Shown: positions 17,162 through 24,446 of the stretch, piece after piece
Layout: each line of letters begins with the position of its first letter
Position numbering within the stretch: position 1 is the first letter of the stretch
Origin: Hyphomicrobiales bacterium
GTDB lineage: Bacteria; Pseudomonadota; Alphaproteobacteria; Rhizobiales; Rhizobiaceae
Assembly (NCBI GenBank): GCA_017305925.1
Contig: JAFKJW010000191.1
Coordinates: 1 to 44,657, forward strand
Direction: 5' to 3'
DNA length: 44,657 nucleotides
The notes under the pieces: model-generated
The model's input: the letters and a program-made list of their open reading frames with translations, nothing else
Databases searched by the model: none
Told to the model about the DNA's origin: nothing
Position numbers and translations under genes: made by a program

Positions 17162-18321
17162 CGGAGGCGCCGCGCCAGCGCGACGAGCATCTCGGCGGCG
17201 GCCACCACCTGGTCGATCTCGACATATTCGTCGAGAGAATGCGCCTGATCGATGCTTCCGGGACCGAAGACGATGGTGGGGATCGCGCCGTCGTTCACCA
17301 TCTTCGTGGCGTCCGAGCCATAGGGGACGCCGAGAACCGTATCGGGCAGGCCGCGTTCGGCGCAGACCGCGCGCATCTCGGTCACGATCGCGGAGTCCTC
17401 GGGCACGTCCATCGCCGAACTGTCGACAAAGGGCGGCTCCACGGAAACCGCAAGCCCCGGCATCGCCGTCGCCAGTCCCTCAGCGATCGCCTTGAAATGC
17501 CGGTACACGGCCATGCCGTTCTCGGTCGGCAGATAGCGGTAGTCGAAACGGAGCCGCGATTTCGAAGGAACCGTGTTGGGCCCTTCTCCGGCCTCGAAGG
17601 CGGTGCAGGTCAGCGTCGCGGGCCCCAGCAGCGGATGGGCCGCGGTCCGCGCCGCCATCTCCGCCTCATAGGCGGCGATCAGGGCGCATCCCGCCGTCAC
17701 CGCCGAAAGCCCCTCATGCGGCTTGGCCGTATGCGCGGGGCGGCCGCGCAGCTCGACGAACCACCGCACGGTGCCCTTGCAGGCGCGCACGACCGCAAGG
17801 TCTGTCGGCTCCCCGGCGATGCCGAGCGCGTAACGTTCGCCGCGCGCGAGATGGTGCAGCACGCCACGAAAGCCGAACTCCTCGTCCATCGCCGCGACGA
17901 AATCGACGCCGCCCGGCGGCGGATCGGCGGCGAGCGCGCGCATGGCCAGCAGGAAGGCGGCGACGCAGCCGCCATCGTCCACAGCGCCGCGGCCGTAGAG
18001 CCGGCCGCCTTCGATGCGGGGCACGAACGGGGCGGCCATGTTGGTCACCTGCACGGTGTCCAGGTGTCCCTCCCAGAGCATACGGGGTCCGCCGGAGGCT
18101 CCCTTGACCCGTGTGATCAGGTTCGGCCGTCCGGGCTCGACCATGTCGATCTCGGCGGAAAGGCCCTGCCGGCCGAGCCAGTCCTTCAGCGCCAGCGCCA
18201 ACCGCTCCTCGCCGAAGAGCGCCGGATCGTCGCCTCCGCGCAGAAAGGCGGGATTCACGGAAGGCGTGGAGACGATGACGTTCAGAAGCTCGACGGCCGC
18301 GTCCCTATCGATCCCGCTCAT
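17158..18321 (-). CDS. M20 family metallohydrolase (ArgE/DapE type)
   Basis: 387 residues. The di-zinc site motifs are WEGHLDTV (His86, Asp88), GRGAVDDGG (Asp115 or Asp116) and DEEFGFRG (Glu147, Glu148), with a carboxy-terminal His in AHSLDEYVE. The dimerisation lid lies between about residues 180 and 295. Family members hydrolyse N-acyl amino acids, carbamoyl groups or dipeptides. The gene is 9 bases after an SDR gene and overlaps the small formamidase-like gene by four bases, so both products are made together. Substrate unknown; an amide linked to an amino acid is expected. Confidence 0.9.
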   Translation of the reverse strand: MSGIDRDAAVELLNVIVSTPSVNPAFLRGGDDPALFGEERLALALKDWLGRQGLSAEIDMVEPGRPNLITRVKGASGGPRMLWEGHLDTVQVTNMAAPFVPRIEGGRLYGRGAVDDGGCVAAFLLAMRALAADPPPGGVDFVAAMDEEFGFRGVLHHLARGERYALGIAGEPTDLAVVRACKGTVRWFVELRGRPAHTAKPHEGLSAVTAGCALIAAYEAEMAARTAAHPLLGPATLTCTAFEAGEGPNTVPSKSRLRFDYRYLPTENGMAVYRHFKAIAEGLATAMPGLAVSVEPPFVDSSAMDVPEDSAIVTEMRAVCAERGLPDTVLGVPYGSDATKMVNDGAIPTIVFGPGSIDQAHSLDEYVEIDQVVAAAEMLVALARRLR

Positions 18322-18330
18322 TGCCGCTCC

Positions 18331-19122
18331 TCACGTTGTATAGACGCCGCCGGTCACGTTGATGCCCTGCCCGGTCATGAAGCGGGCGGCATCGCTTGCC
18401 AGAAAGCAGACGAGGCCGGCGATGTCCTCGGGCGTCTCGAGCCGGCCGAGGGGCGTCTGGCGGACATAGTCCTCGATGACGGCCGCCGGCGTGATGCCGC
18501 GCAGCTTCGCTTCCCATTCGACCTCACGCTCCTGCATGCTCGTGCGCACGAAGCCGGGGCATACGGCATTGACGCGGATGCCGGCCGGGGCGAGTTCGCG
18601 CGCCAGCCCCTGCGTCCAGCCGAGGACGGCGAATTTGGACGCGGAATAGTGGGCGAGAAGCGGCGCGCCCACCTTCGCAGCCAGCGACGCGGTGTTGACG
18701 ATAACGCCCTGCTTGCGGGCGAGGAAATAGCGCGCCGCGGTCTGGTTGGTCAGGAAGACGCCGCGCGCATTGACGTCGAAATTGAAGTCCCATTCCTCGT
18801 CGGTCAGGTCGACGGCCTTGTTCATGGTCGACACCCCGGCATTGGCGCACAGGATCTCGTAGCCGCCGAACTGGTTGACGACGTTCGCAAAGCTCGCCTC
18901 GACGGACTGGCGTTTGCGCACGTCGATGCCGATGCCGATATGGCCCTCGCCCAACTCGGAAGCGGTCTGCGCGGCACGCTTGTCGTCGAGATCGGCGATC
19001 GCCACGCGCACGCCATGGGCCGCCAGTGCCGTGGCGATCGCCCTGCCGATGCCGACGGCGCCGCCGGTGACGATCGCGCGCTTGCCGTTCAGGTCGGAAC
19101 CGATTGTCTGGATGCTGCTCAT
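18331..19122 (-). CDS. SDR family oxidoreductase (first of tandem pair in gene order from M20)
   Basis: 263 residues. Cofactor loop VTGGAVGIGRA, NAG in CANAGVS, catalytic Ser in NTASLA, and Tyr/Lys in HYSASKF. The start at 19122 lies 5 bases after the stop of the other SDR, with GGTGAT upstream. It probably oxidises or reduces a sugar or polyol hydroxyl group. The two SDRs differ clearly, so they are likely to perform successive or stereochemically different steps rather than being a recent duplication. Confidence 0.9.
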   Translation of the reverse strand: MSSIQTIGSDLNGKRAIVTGGAVGIGRAIATALAAHGVRVAIADLDDKRAAQTASELGEGHIGIGIDVRKRQSVEASFANVVNQFGGYEILCANAGVSTMNKAVDLTDEEWDFNFDVNARGVFLTNQTAARYFLARKQGVIVNTASLAAKVGAPLLAHYSASKFAVLGWTQGLARELAPAGIRVNAVCPGFVRTSMQEREVEWEAKLRGITPAAVIEDYVRQTPLGRLETPEDIAGLVCFLASDAARFMTGQGINVTGGVYTT

Positions 19123-19127
19123 TGGAA

Positions 19128-19904
19128 TCACCACGCTGTATAGCCGCCATCGGCGATGACGATGGAACCGGTCATGAAGGCGGAGGCGTCGGAGGCGAGG
19201 AAAAGCATGATGTTGGCGATCTCCTCGGGCTTGCCCAGCCTGCCCATCGGCGTGTTCTGTGTCCAGATCGACAGCCATTCGGGGTTCGACATGCCGCGCT
19301 TGGTCATTTCCGTCACGATGAAGCCGGGGGCCACCGCGTTGACGCGGACGTTCTTCGGCCCGAGCTCGCAGGCCATCGACTTCACCATCTGATGCACCGC
19401 CGCCTTGGAGGCGTTGTAGTGCGCCTGCGGCTGCGGGCGGTCGACGATGAAGCCCGAATTGGAGCCGATGCAGACGATCGATCCGCCGCCCGCCCCGGCC
19501 ATGTGCTTCGCGGCCGCCTGGGCCACGAAGAACTGGGCGTTGACGTTGACGTTCATCACCCGTGCCCATTCCTCGGCGGGAATGTCGAGCACGTCGGTGT
19601 TGGGGGCGATGCCGGTGCAGTTGAACAGCACGTCGACGCGGCCGAATGCGCCGACCGCCTGATCGACCGCGGCTTGCGCGGCCTTCGCGTCGGCGAGGTC
19701 GGCGACGATGCCCGTCGTTTTGCGGCCGTAGGCCGAAGCGATGTGGGCCGCCGTCTCCTGCGTCTCGGCTTCGAGGATGTCGAGGATCGCGATGTCCGCG
19801 CCGGTCCGGGCGGCGAGCTCGGCGATTGCGCGGCCCATGCCGCGGGCACCGCCCGCAACGATGGCCACGCGGCCATCAAGGCCATAACGGTCAAGGACGC
19901 TCAT
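19128..19904 (-). CDS. SDR family oxidoreductase (second of tandem pair)
   Basis: 258 residues. The cofactor loop is AGGARGMGRA, the NNAG position reads NCTG, and the active-site Ser and Tyr/Lys are in IGSNSG and HYNASKA. The ATG at 19904 overlaps the stop of the large amidohydrolase gene (ATGA), so translation is coupled. The changed NCTG motif is seen in some functional SDRs. Role: NAD(P)-dependent redox step on the product of the pathway; substrate unknown. Confidence 0.9.
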   Translation of the reverse strand: MSVLDRYGLDGRVAIVAGGARGMGRAIAELAARTGADIAILDILEAETQETAAHIASAYGRKTTGIVADLADAKAAQAAVDQAVGAFGRVDVLFNCTGIAPNTDVLDIPAEEWARVMNVNVNAQFFVAQAAAKHMAGAGGGSIVCIGSNSGFIVDRPQPQAHYNASKAAVHQMVKSMACELGPKNVRVNAVAPGFIVTEMTKRGMSNPEWLSIWTQNTPMGRLGKPEEIANIMLFLASDASAFMTGSIVIADGGYTAW

Positions 19905-22180
19905 GGGCGGGCTCCTTCAGTATCTGGGGACGTCGGGAACGGCGCCGGATCGAGGAACCGGCGCAGCACGTTTTCGGTGATGCGGGAGACGTTGTTGTCG
20001 TAGCCGTTGTGCGAGAGCGAGCCGCACCAGGCGATGGACGAGGTGGCGAAGAGCGCGCCGCCGGCCGCCGTCTCGCCGAAGGCGAGGTCGGCGCGGACGC
20101 GATCGTTCTGGTCGCCGCCGAGATTGGGCGGCACCGGGCCGAACTCCTCGTTGACCAGCAGCATCATGCCCGAATGGCCTTCCGAGCTCGCCAGCCGCAA
20201 CATGTTGGTCGGGGAGCCGAGATCGGTGGTGATGCAGTCGAGCTCGATGCCGGCCGCCCCGCCGCCGACCAGCCCGAAATCGCCGATGATCTCGTCCGGC
20301 ACGCCTTCGAAGATGAAGCGCGCGCGCGGATTGTCGGCGTCGGGCGCGCGGCGGTAGTAGGACGAGAAGTCGAAGCCCTGGGCGATGAAGCCGACGCCCG
20401 CCATGACGTTCGGCGCGCGGCCGAGCCGCCGCCACAGGCCGCCATATTCGCCGTTGAAGGAGTGATAGTATTCGCCGGGCTCCGCGATCCACGGGCGGAT
20501 GCCGTCCTCGGCGCGGCGCAGCTCCATGGCTCCCGGCCAGTGGTCGGAGAAGGCGACGCGCCAGTACCAGCCGTTGCCGCCCATATACATGAGCCGTCCG
20601 CCGCGATCGATCCACGCCTTCATCGCATCCCACATGGCGGTGGAATGGTATTCGGGATGGGTGCCGGTCATGATGACGTCATAGGGTTCGATCAGCGACA
20701 GGCCGCCCCTGTGCAGGTCCTCGTCGGTGATCACGTCGTAGTCGAAGCCCTTCTCCTCCAGCCAGTCGAAGAGATGGGTGTCGGCATTGTACTGGTAGAC
20801 GGCCGAGCCGTGGCCGCCCAGCCAGGAGTGATACTGCGCCTTGAAGTTCAGTACCGGCCTCAGCCGCGAGGAATAGGCGACGCCCGAACCGTCGGCATGG
20901 GTGTCGTAGAGCGAGCCGCCGAGCTCGGGATGGTCGTACATCCAGAGATCCGAATGGCCGAAATGCACCATGCGGTTCATCAGGATCTCGACGCCGCGCG
21001 CCGTGATGTGCTCGGCATGGTTGGCATAGGCGATGTAGGAGCAGGTGGGCGCGAGGAAGCAGAGTTTTGGGCGCTTGCCGCGCTTTGCCGGATCCTTCGG
21101 CGGCGTGACGAAGAAGGAGATGTAGTCCTCGCGCGTCGCGTCGACGTCGCTCTCGCCGCAGGAAACATGCAGGGCATAGGGACCGGAAGGCAGGTCCTCG
21201 GGCAGGGTGACCTCCACCGAGGTCTTCCATCCCGCGTCGTAGAGATCGTCGGAGTGGAAATGGATCGCGCCGTAATGCTCGGGCTTGCGGGTCCATGAAT
21301 GGTCCTCGCCGGTCCAGTTCCAGCCCTTCATGCCCCGCGTCGGCAGGTTGCCCAGCGTGCCGTGCAGGCAGTAGGGGCCGGTATCCACAGTCTCGGCCGT
21401 GTCGATCTTCTGCGAGAAGTCCCAGTGCGCCAAGAGAAGGCGCCCGAGCTCGATGTCGCGCGGCGCGCGCATGAGCCTGTCCTGGAGCGCGGCCGGATGG
21501 ATGCCCTCGATCAGGATGGGGCTGTCGAGCTTGCCATCGAAATGGCGGCCGACCGTTCCGTCCGCCATGGCCGTGCCGGCCAGCATCAGGCCGGGCAGCG
21601 GGGCGGCGGGGGAGAGCGTGAACTGCGCCGAGACGCGGTCGTCGCTCATCGCATAGGGAATGAGCGGCGACTGGTCGATGCGGACAGCGCCCGAAACGGG
21701 ATCGACGGCGACGGCGAGCGCGTACCACTGCCGCTGGACCATCGCCTTCGGCGCGATCGCCTGCTTGACCCCGCCGGGACCGCCAAGCGTCACGGTCACG
21801 AAGCCGCCGGCCTTGAGGCCGATATGGATGCCGGTCCCCGTCGCGTCGTCCCATTGGGAGAGGATCGTCTGGTCGTCGCGCCTGAGAAGCGTCGGCCAGA
21901 TCATGGTGTAGAAGGTGAAGGCGGCATCGAGGGCCGGGAAGCCCGCGACGGTCATGTAGCTGCCGGCATCCATCGTCTGGGTGAAGCCGGGATGGCGGCC
22001 GTCCGCCTCGCTGGGGACATGGCGGAACTTCAGCCCTGGCCCTTGCGGGTTGGCATCGCCGTGGATGACGCGCACGAGCCGCGCTTCGAAACTGTCTTCC
22101 TCCTCCAGCGAGACCTTGAAGGCGATCGTCTCGCCGGGCGCGACGGAATAGCGGTCGGGATATCCGGTAATCTTGAGCAT
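19901..22180 (-). CDS. N,N-dimethylformamidase large subunit-like amidohydrolase
   Basis: 759 residues, close to the known large subunit (about 760). About residues 60-270 form a concanavalin-like domain, and from about 370 the protein resembles the catalytic domain. Residues recalled from the dimethylformamidase structure have counterparts: His508-Pro-Glu510 in GTHPEYHS, Asn536 in MGGNGWYW, and candidate iron-binding tyrosines Tyr385 (IAYANH) and Tyr425 (SLYDTH). The known enzyme uses mononuclear iron to split dimethylformamide to dimethylamine and formate. Here, with a sugar importer and an FGGY kinase, a larger N-substituted amide is more likely (inference). The small-subunit gene lies 22 bases upstream. 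Confidence 0.88.
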   Translation of the reverse strand: MLKITGYPDRYSVAPGETIAFKVSLEEEDSFEARLVRVIHGDANPQGPGLKFRHVPSEADGRHPGFTQTMDAGSYMTVAGFPALDAAFTFYTMIWPTLLRRDDQTILSQWDDATGTGIHIGLKAGGFVTVTLGGPGGVKQAIAPKAMVQRQWYALAVAVDPVSGAVRIDQSPLIPYAMSDDRVSAQFTLSPAAPLPGLMLAGTAMADGTVGRHFDGKLDSPILIEGIHPAALQDRLMRAPRDIELGRLLLAHWDFSQKIDTAETVDTGPYCLHGTLGNLPTRGMKGWNWTGEDHSWTRKPEHYGAIHFHSDDLYDAGWKTSVEVTLPEDLPSGPYALHVSCGESDVDATREDYISFFVTPPKDPAKRGKRPKLCFLAPTCSYIAYANHAEHITARGVEILMNRMVHFGHSDLWMYDHPELGGSLYDTHADGSGVAYSSRLRPVLNFKAQYHSWLGGHGSAVYQYNADTHLFDWLEEKGFDYDVITDEDLHRGGLSLIEPYDVIMTGTHPEYHSTAMWDAMKAWIDRGGRLMYMGGNGWYWRVAFSDHWPGAMELRRAEDGIRPWIAEPGEYYHSFNGEYGGLWRRLGRAPNVMAGVGFIAQGFDFSSYYRRAPDADNPRARFIFEGVPDEIIGDFGLVGGGAAGIELDCITTDLGSPTNMLRLASSEGHSGMMLLVNEEFGPVPPNLGGDQNDRVRADLAFGETAAGGALFATSSIAWCGSLSHNGYDNNVSRITENVLRRFLDPAPFPTSPDTEGARP

Positions 22181-22202
22181 GCCTGATCCCTCGTGTGCCG
22201 CC

Positions 22203-22535
22203 TCAGGCGGTCTTGTCTTCGTAGTGCTGGTTGATGATCTCGCCGGTGTGCTGGCGCCAACGGCGGCAGAACAGCTCCCATTCCGCCGCTTCCCGGCTCT
22301 TGAACACCATGCCGTCCTCGATGACGATGGGATCGTCGCGCAGCGGCGGCATGCGGCCGATCACGTAGTCCTGGAACTCCTTGCGGGCGATCAGGATGTA
22401 CTGGTCGCCGCCGCGGTAGAGCCGCATGATGTTGAGGACGCGCTGGAGGCCGGGCGACCGGTGGGCGGTGATCGGGGCCTCGCGAAACTCCTCGACATAT
22501 TTCCGGTCGTCTTCGGCGACAATCTTGTAGACCAT
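22203..22535 (-). CDS. N,N-dimethylformamidase small subunit-like protein
   Basis: 110 residues. The pattern SPGLQRVLNIMR, then QYILIARKEFQDY, then VFKSREAAEWELFCRRW fits what I recall of the DmfA1 small subunit (LQRVHNYFRM, YYIYSEREWDAY, FKTEEEA, LRR). The start at 22535 has AAGGTGAAGG upstream; longer frames are not supported. Position directly before the large-subunit gene matches known formamidase operons. Expected role: structural partner of the large subunit. A second member of the family is encoded at 16838-17161. Confidence 0.82.
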   Translation of the reverse strand: MVYKIVAEDDRKYVEEFREAPITAHRSPGLQRVLNIMRLYRGGDQYILIARKEFQDYVIGRMPPLRDDPIVIEDGMVFKSREAAEWELFCRRWRQHTGEIINQHYEDKTA

Positions 22536-22611
22536 GTCCTTCACCTTGCTCCGGCGCGTTGAGGATGCGGAATGTGTGCGGGCGGATCGCGCGGGAGATC
22601 GCGCATCGCCC

Positions 22612-24105
22612 TCATGACGAGGCTCCTGCGAAATTGTCTCTGTAGAGCCGGCGGAAGCGGTCATAGCCGTCGCGGTAAAGCTCGGCATATTCGGTGCGCG
22701 GCTCGACGATCGCGGCGCGCCGGACGAAGGCCGCGACCCCGCCCCAGTCCCGCGTCGCGCCGGTGCCGATGACGGCCGTCCAGGCGGCACCCAGACAGGA
22801 GCCAGGATGGCCGGTCAGCGTCTGGAGCGGCTCCTGCAGCACGTCTGCGACGATCTGCATCCACAGCCGGCTGTTGGAGCCGCCGTCCGACACCAGGTAT
22901 CGCTGCGGCCTGTGGCCCATGTCGCGCATGACCTCCATATGGTGGGCCACCGCATAGGCATAGCCCTCCAGCAGGGCGCGCCAGAAATGCGGCAATTCGT
23001 GCGAGAGCGAAATGCCGTGGAAAATGCCGCGGGCATGAGGGTCGTGGATCGGTGTCTTCTCCCCGAGGAAATAGGGGAGCGCGAGGAGGCCGTCGGCCCC
23101 CGGCGGCGTCTTTTCGGCGATCTGGTCGAGATAGGCATGCGGACTGATGCCGCCCGCCGCCGCGATGGCGGCCTCGGCGCCGGCGAAGGTCCGCACGAAC
23201 CAGTTCAGCCCGGAGCCGCCGGTCGACATGCAGCCGTTCGGCACCCACAGGCCGGGAACGAGGTGGTGATCGAGATACATGCGCGCGTCGGGCGCGGCGC
23301 GGTCGGTGGCGACGAGGATGTCGACGGAACCGCCGAACTTCAGGAGGACGTCGCCCTCGGCCGAAAGGCCGGCGGCGAGCGCCGATGCGATGAGGTCGGC
23401 AGCGCCTCCGACCACCGGCGTGCCCTCGGCAAGGCCGGTCGCCGCCGCCGCCTCGGTCGTCACGGTGCCGAGCAGGGCGTGCGACACCGAGCGCGGCGGC
23501 AGCGCTTCGGCCGGGATATGGGCGAGCGCCACCAGGTCGGGGCTGATCTCCAGCCTGCCGAGGTCGACGAAACCCGCCTCCAGCGCCCAATTCTGCTCGA
23601 TCGCGCGGCGTCCGGTCAGCCGCCAGTTGATGTAGTCGTAGGAGCCGAAGACGGTCGCGATCCGGGCGAAGTTCTCCGGTTCGTGGCGCTCGATCCAGCG
23701 CAGCTTCGCCGTTACGAGCTGCTGGTTGATGCCGTTGCCCGCCTTGCGAAGGAACCAGTCGGGATCGACCTCGGACCGCAGCGCCTCGACCTCGGCCCCG
23801 CAGCGCCCGTCGCTTTGCTGGATCGACGGACGGATCAGGTCGCCAGCCTCGTCGAGCAGCACGACGGCGGGCAGCATGCCGGTGACGCCGATTCCGCGTA
23901 TCTCGTGCAGGTCGATGCCGCGCTCCGCGAAGGCGGCGAGGATCGCGCGGACGTTCTCCCACCATTCCCGCGGGTCTTCCTCGGCCCAGCCCGCCTTCGG
24001 GGCCGAAAACGTGACCGGCCTCGAGATGAGGCCGACGACCTCGTCCGGCAGGCGGATCAGGATGCCGATGGTCGAGGTCGTGCCGATGTCGAGGCCGAGA
24101 AACAT
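22612..24105 (-). CDS. FGGY family carbohydrate kinase
   Basis: 497 residues. The amino-terminal ATPase motif is FLGLDIGTTSTIGIL, a substrate-region Asp lies in the DLIRPSIQQSDGR stretch, GGSGLNWFVRTF and the DGGSNSRLWMQIVADVL signature follow in the second lobe. FGGY kinases phosphorylate xylulose, glycerol, fuculose and similar polyols or ketoses. The start at 24105 has GGAG six bases upstream. It is the first large gene of the operon leading to the formamidase-like pair; its phosphorylated product is a good candidate inducer for the DeoR protein (inference). Confidence 0.92.
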   Translation of the reverse strand: MFLGLDIGTTSTIGILIRLPDEVVGLISRPVTFSAPKAGWAEEDPREWWENVRAILAAFAERGIDLHEIRGIGVTGMLPAVVLLDEAGDLIRPSIQQSDGRCGAEVEALRSEVDPDWFLRKAGNGINQQLVTAKLRWIERHEPENFARIATVFGSYDYINWRLTGRRAIEQNWALEAGFVDLGRLEISPDLVALAHIPAEALPPRSVSHALLGTVTTEAAAATGLAEGTPVVGGAADLIASALAAGLSAEGDVLLKFGGSVDILVATDRAAPDARMYLDHHLVPGLWVPNGCMSTGGSGLNWFVRTFAGAEAAIAAAGGISPHAYLDQIAEKTPPGADGLLALPYFLGEKTPIHDPHARGIFHGISLSHELPHFWRALLEGYAYAVAHHMEVMRDMGHRPQRYLVSDGGSNSRLWMQIVADVLQEPLQTLTGHPGSCLGAAWTAVIGTGATRDWGGVAAFVRRAAIVEPRTEYAELYRDGYDRFRRLYRDNFAGASS

Positions 24106-24119
24106 GCGCGCTCCGCCGT

Positions 24120-24221
24120 TCAGTGCAGGTTGTTTGGAGTGTCGATGGAGCCGGGCGCGGCGCCGGCAATGCCGTCGGTATTCACCTCTGCCACGACCTT
24201 CCTCCCGTTGCCGGAAATCAT
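24120..24221 (-). CDS. Possible 33-residue leader ORF ahead of the FGGY kinase gene
   Basis: An ATG at 24221 with GGAGGT six bases upstream opens a 33-codon frame (MISGNGRKVVAEV... ending NNLH) that stops 14 bases before the kinase start. Inside it, a GTG with GGGAGGAAGG upstream offers a second start for 24 residues. Either could be a real small protein or serve translation coupling. No family is recognised, and no run of a single regulatory amino acid suggests attenuation. Confidence 0.4.
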   Translation of the reverse strand: MISGNGRKVVAEVNTDGIAGAAPGSIDTPNNLH

Positions 24222-24259
24222 CTGCAACCTCCACGCCGCCACGGAACCATAGAATCAGG

Positions 24260-24282
24260 TCGAAACATTTTCAAACATTATA
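24260..24282 (-). promoter_or_regulatory. Promoter of the kinase/formamidase operon with DeoR-type direct repeat
   Basis: On the minus strand a perfect -10, TATAAT (24282-24277), runs straight into ATGTTTGAAA and ATGTTTCGA (24278-24260), two units with TGTT 10 bp apart. No strong -35 is visible (TTCCAA at 19 bases). The repeat covers the expected start site, a normal place for repression. Confidence 0.5.
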
Positions 24283-24446
24283 TGAACAAAATATATCATT
24301 TTTGGAAGCGCCGCGATGGGCTGCGCACGGCTGGAGCGCAGGAAAGAGCAGGGAATTGGTAACCGTCCGCACGCGGCCTTCCGGAGAGGATCGTCGCCGG
24401 GCTAAAAAGTCAGTTTTTGAGGCATAATGTTTATTTACGCGTAGCC
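24283..24446. other. Intergenic stretch between two minus-strand operons; weak terminator candidate
   Basis: No gene is supported here. Near its right end TGAGGC (24418-24423) pairs with GCCTCA (24444-24449), which includes the stop codon of the aldolase-like gene. On the minus strand this is followed after nine bases by TTTTT, a weak candidate terminator for that operon. The A+T-rich part at 24280-24305 belongs to the kinase-operon promoter. Confidence 0.3.

Noticed and set aside
17068-19143. Plus-strand frame of about 690 codons
   Set aside because: Shadow of the M20 and SDR genes; biased composition and no domain.
18331-19904. Tandem SDR genes as a recent duplication
   Set aside because: The two proteins differ widely outside the shared fold motifs, so they are separate enzymes rather than new copies.
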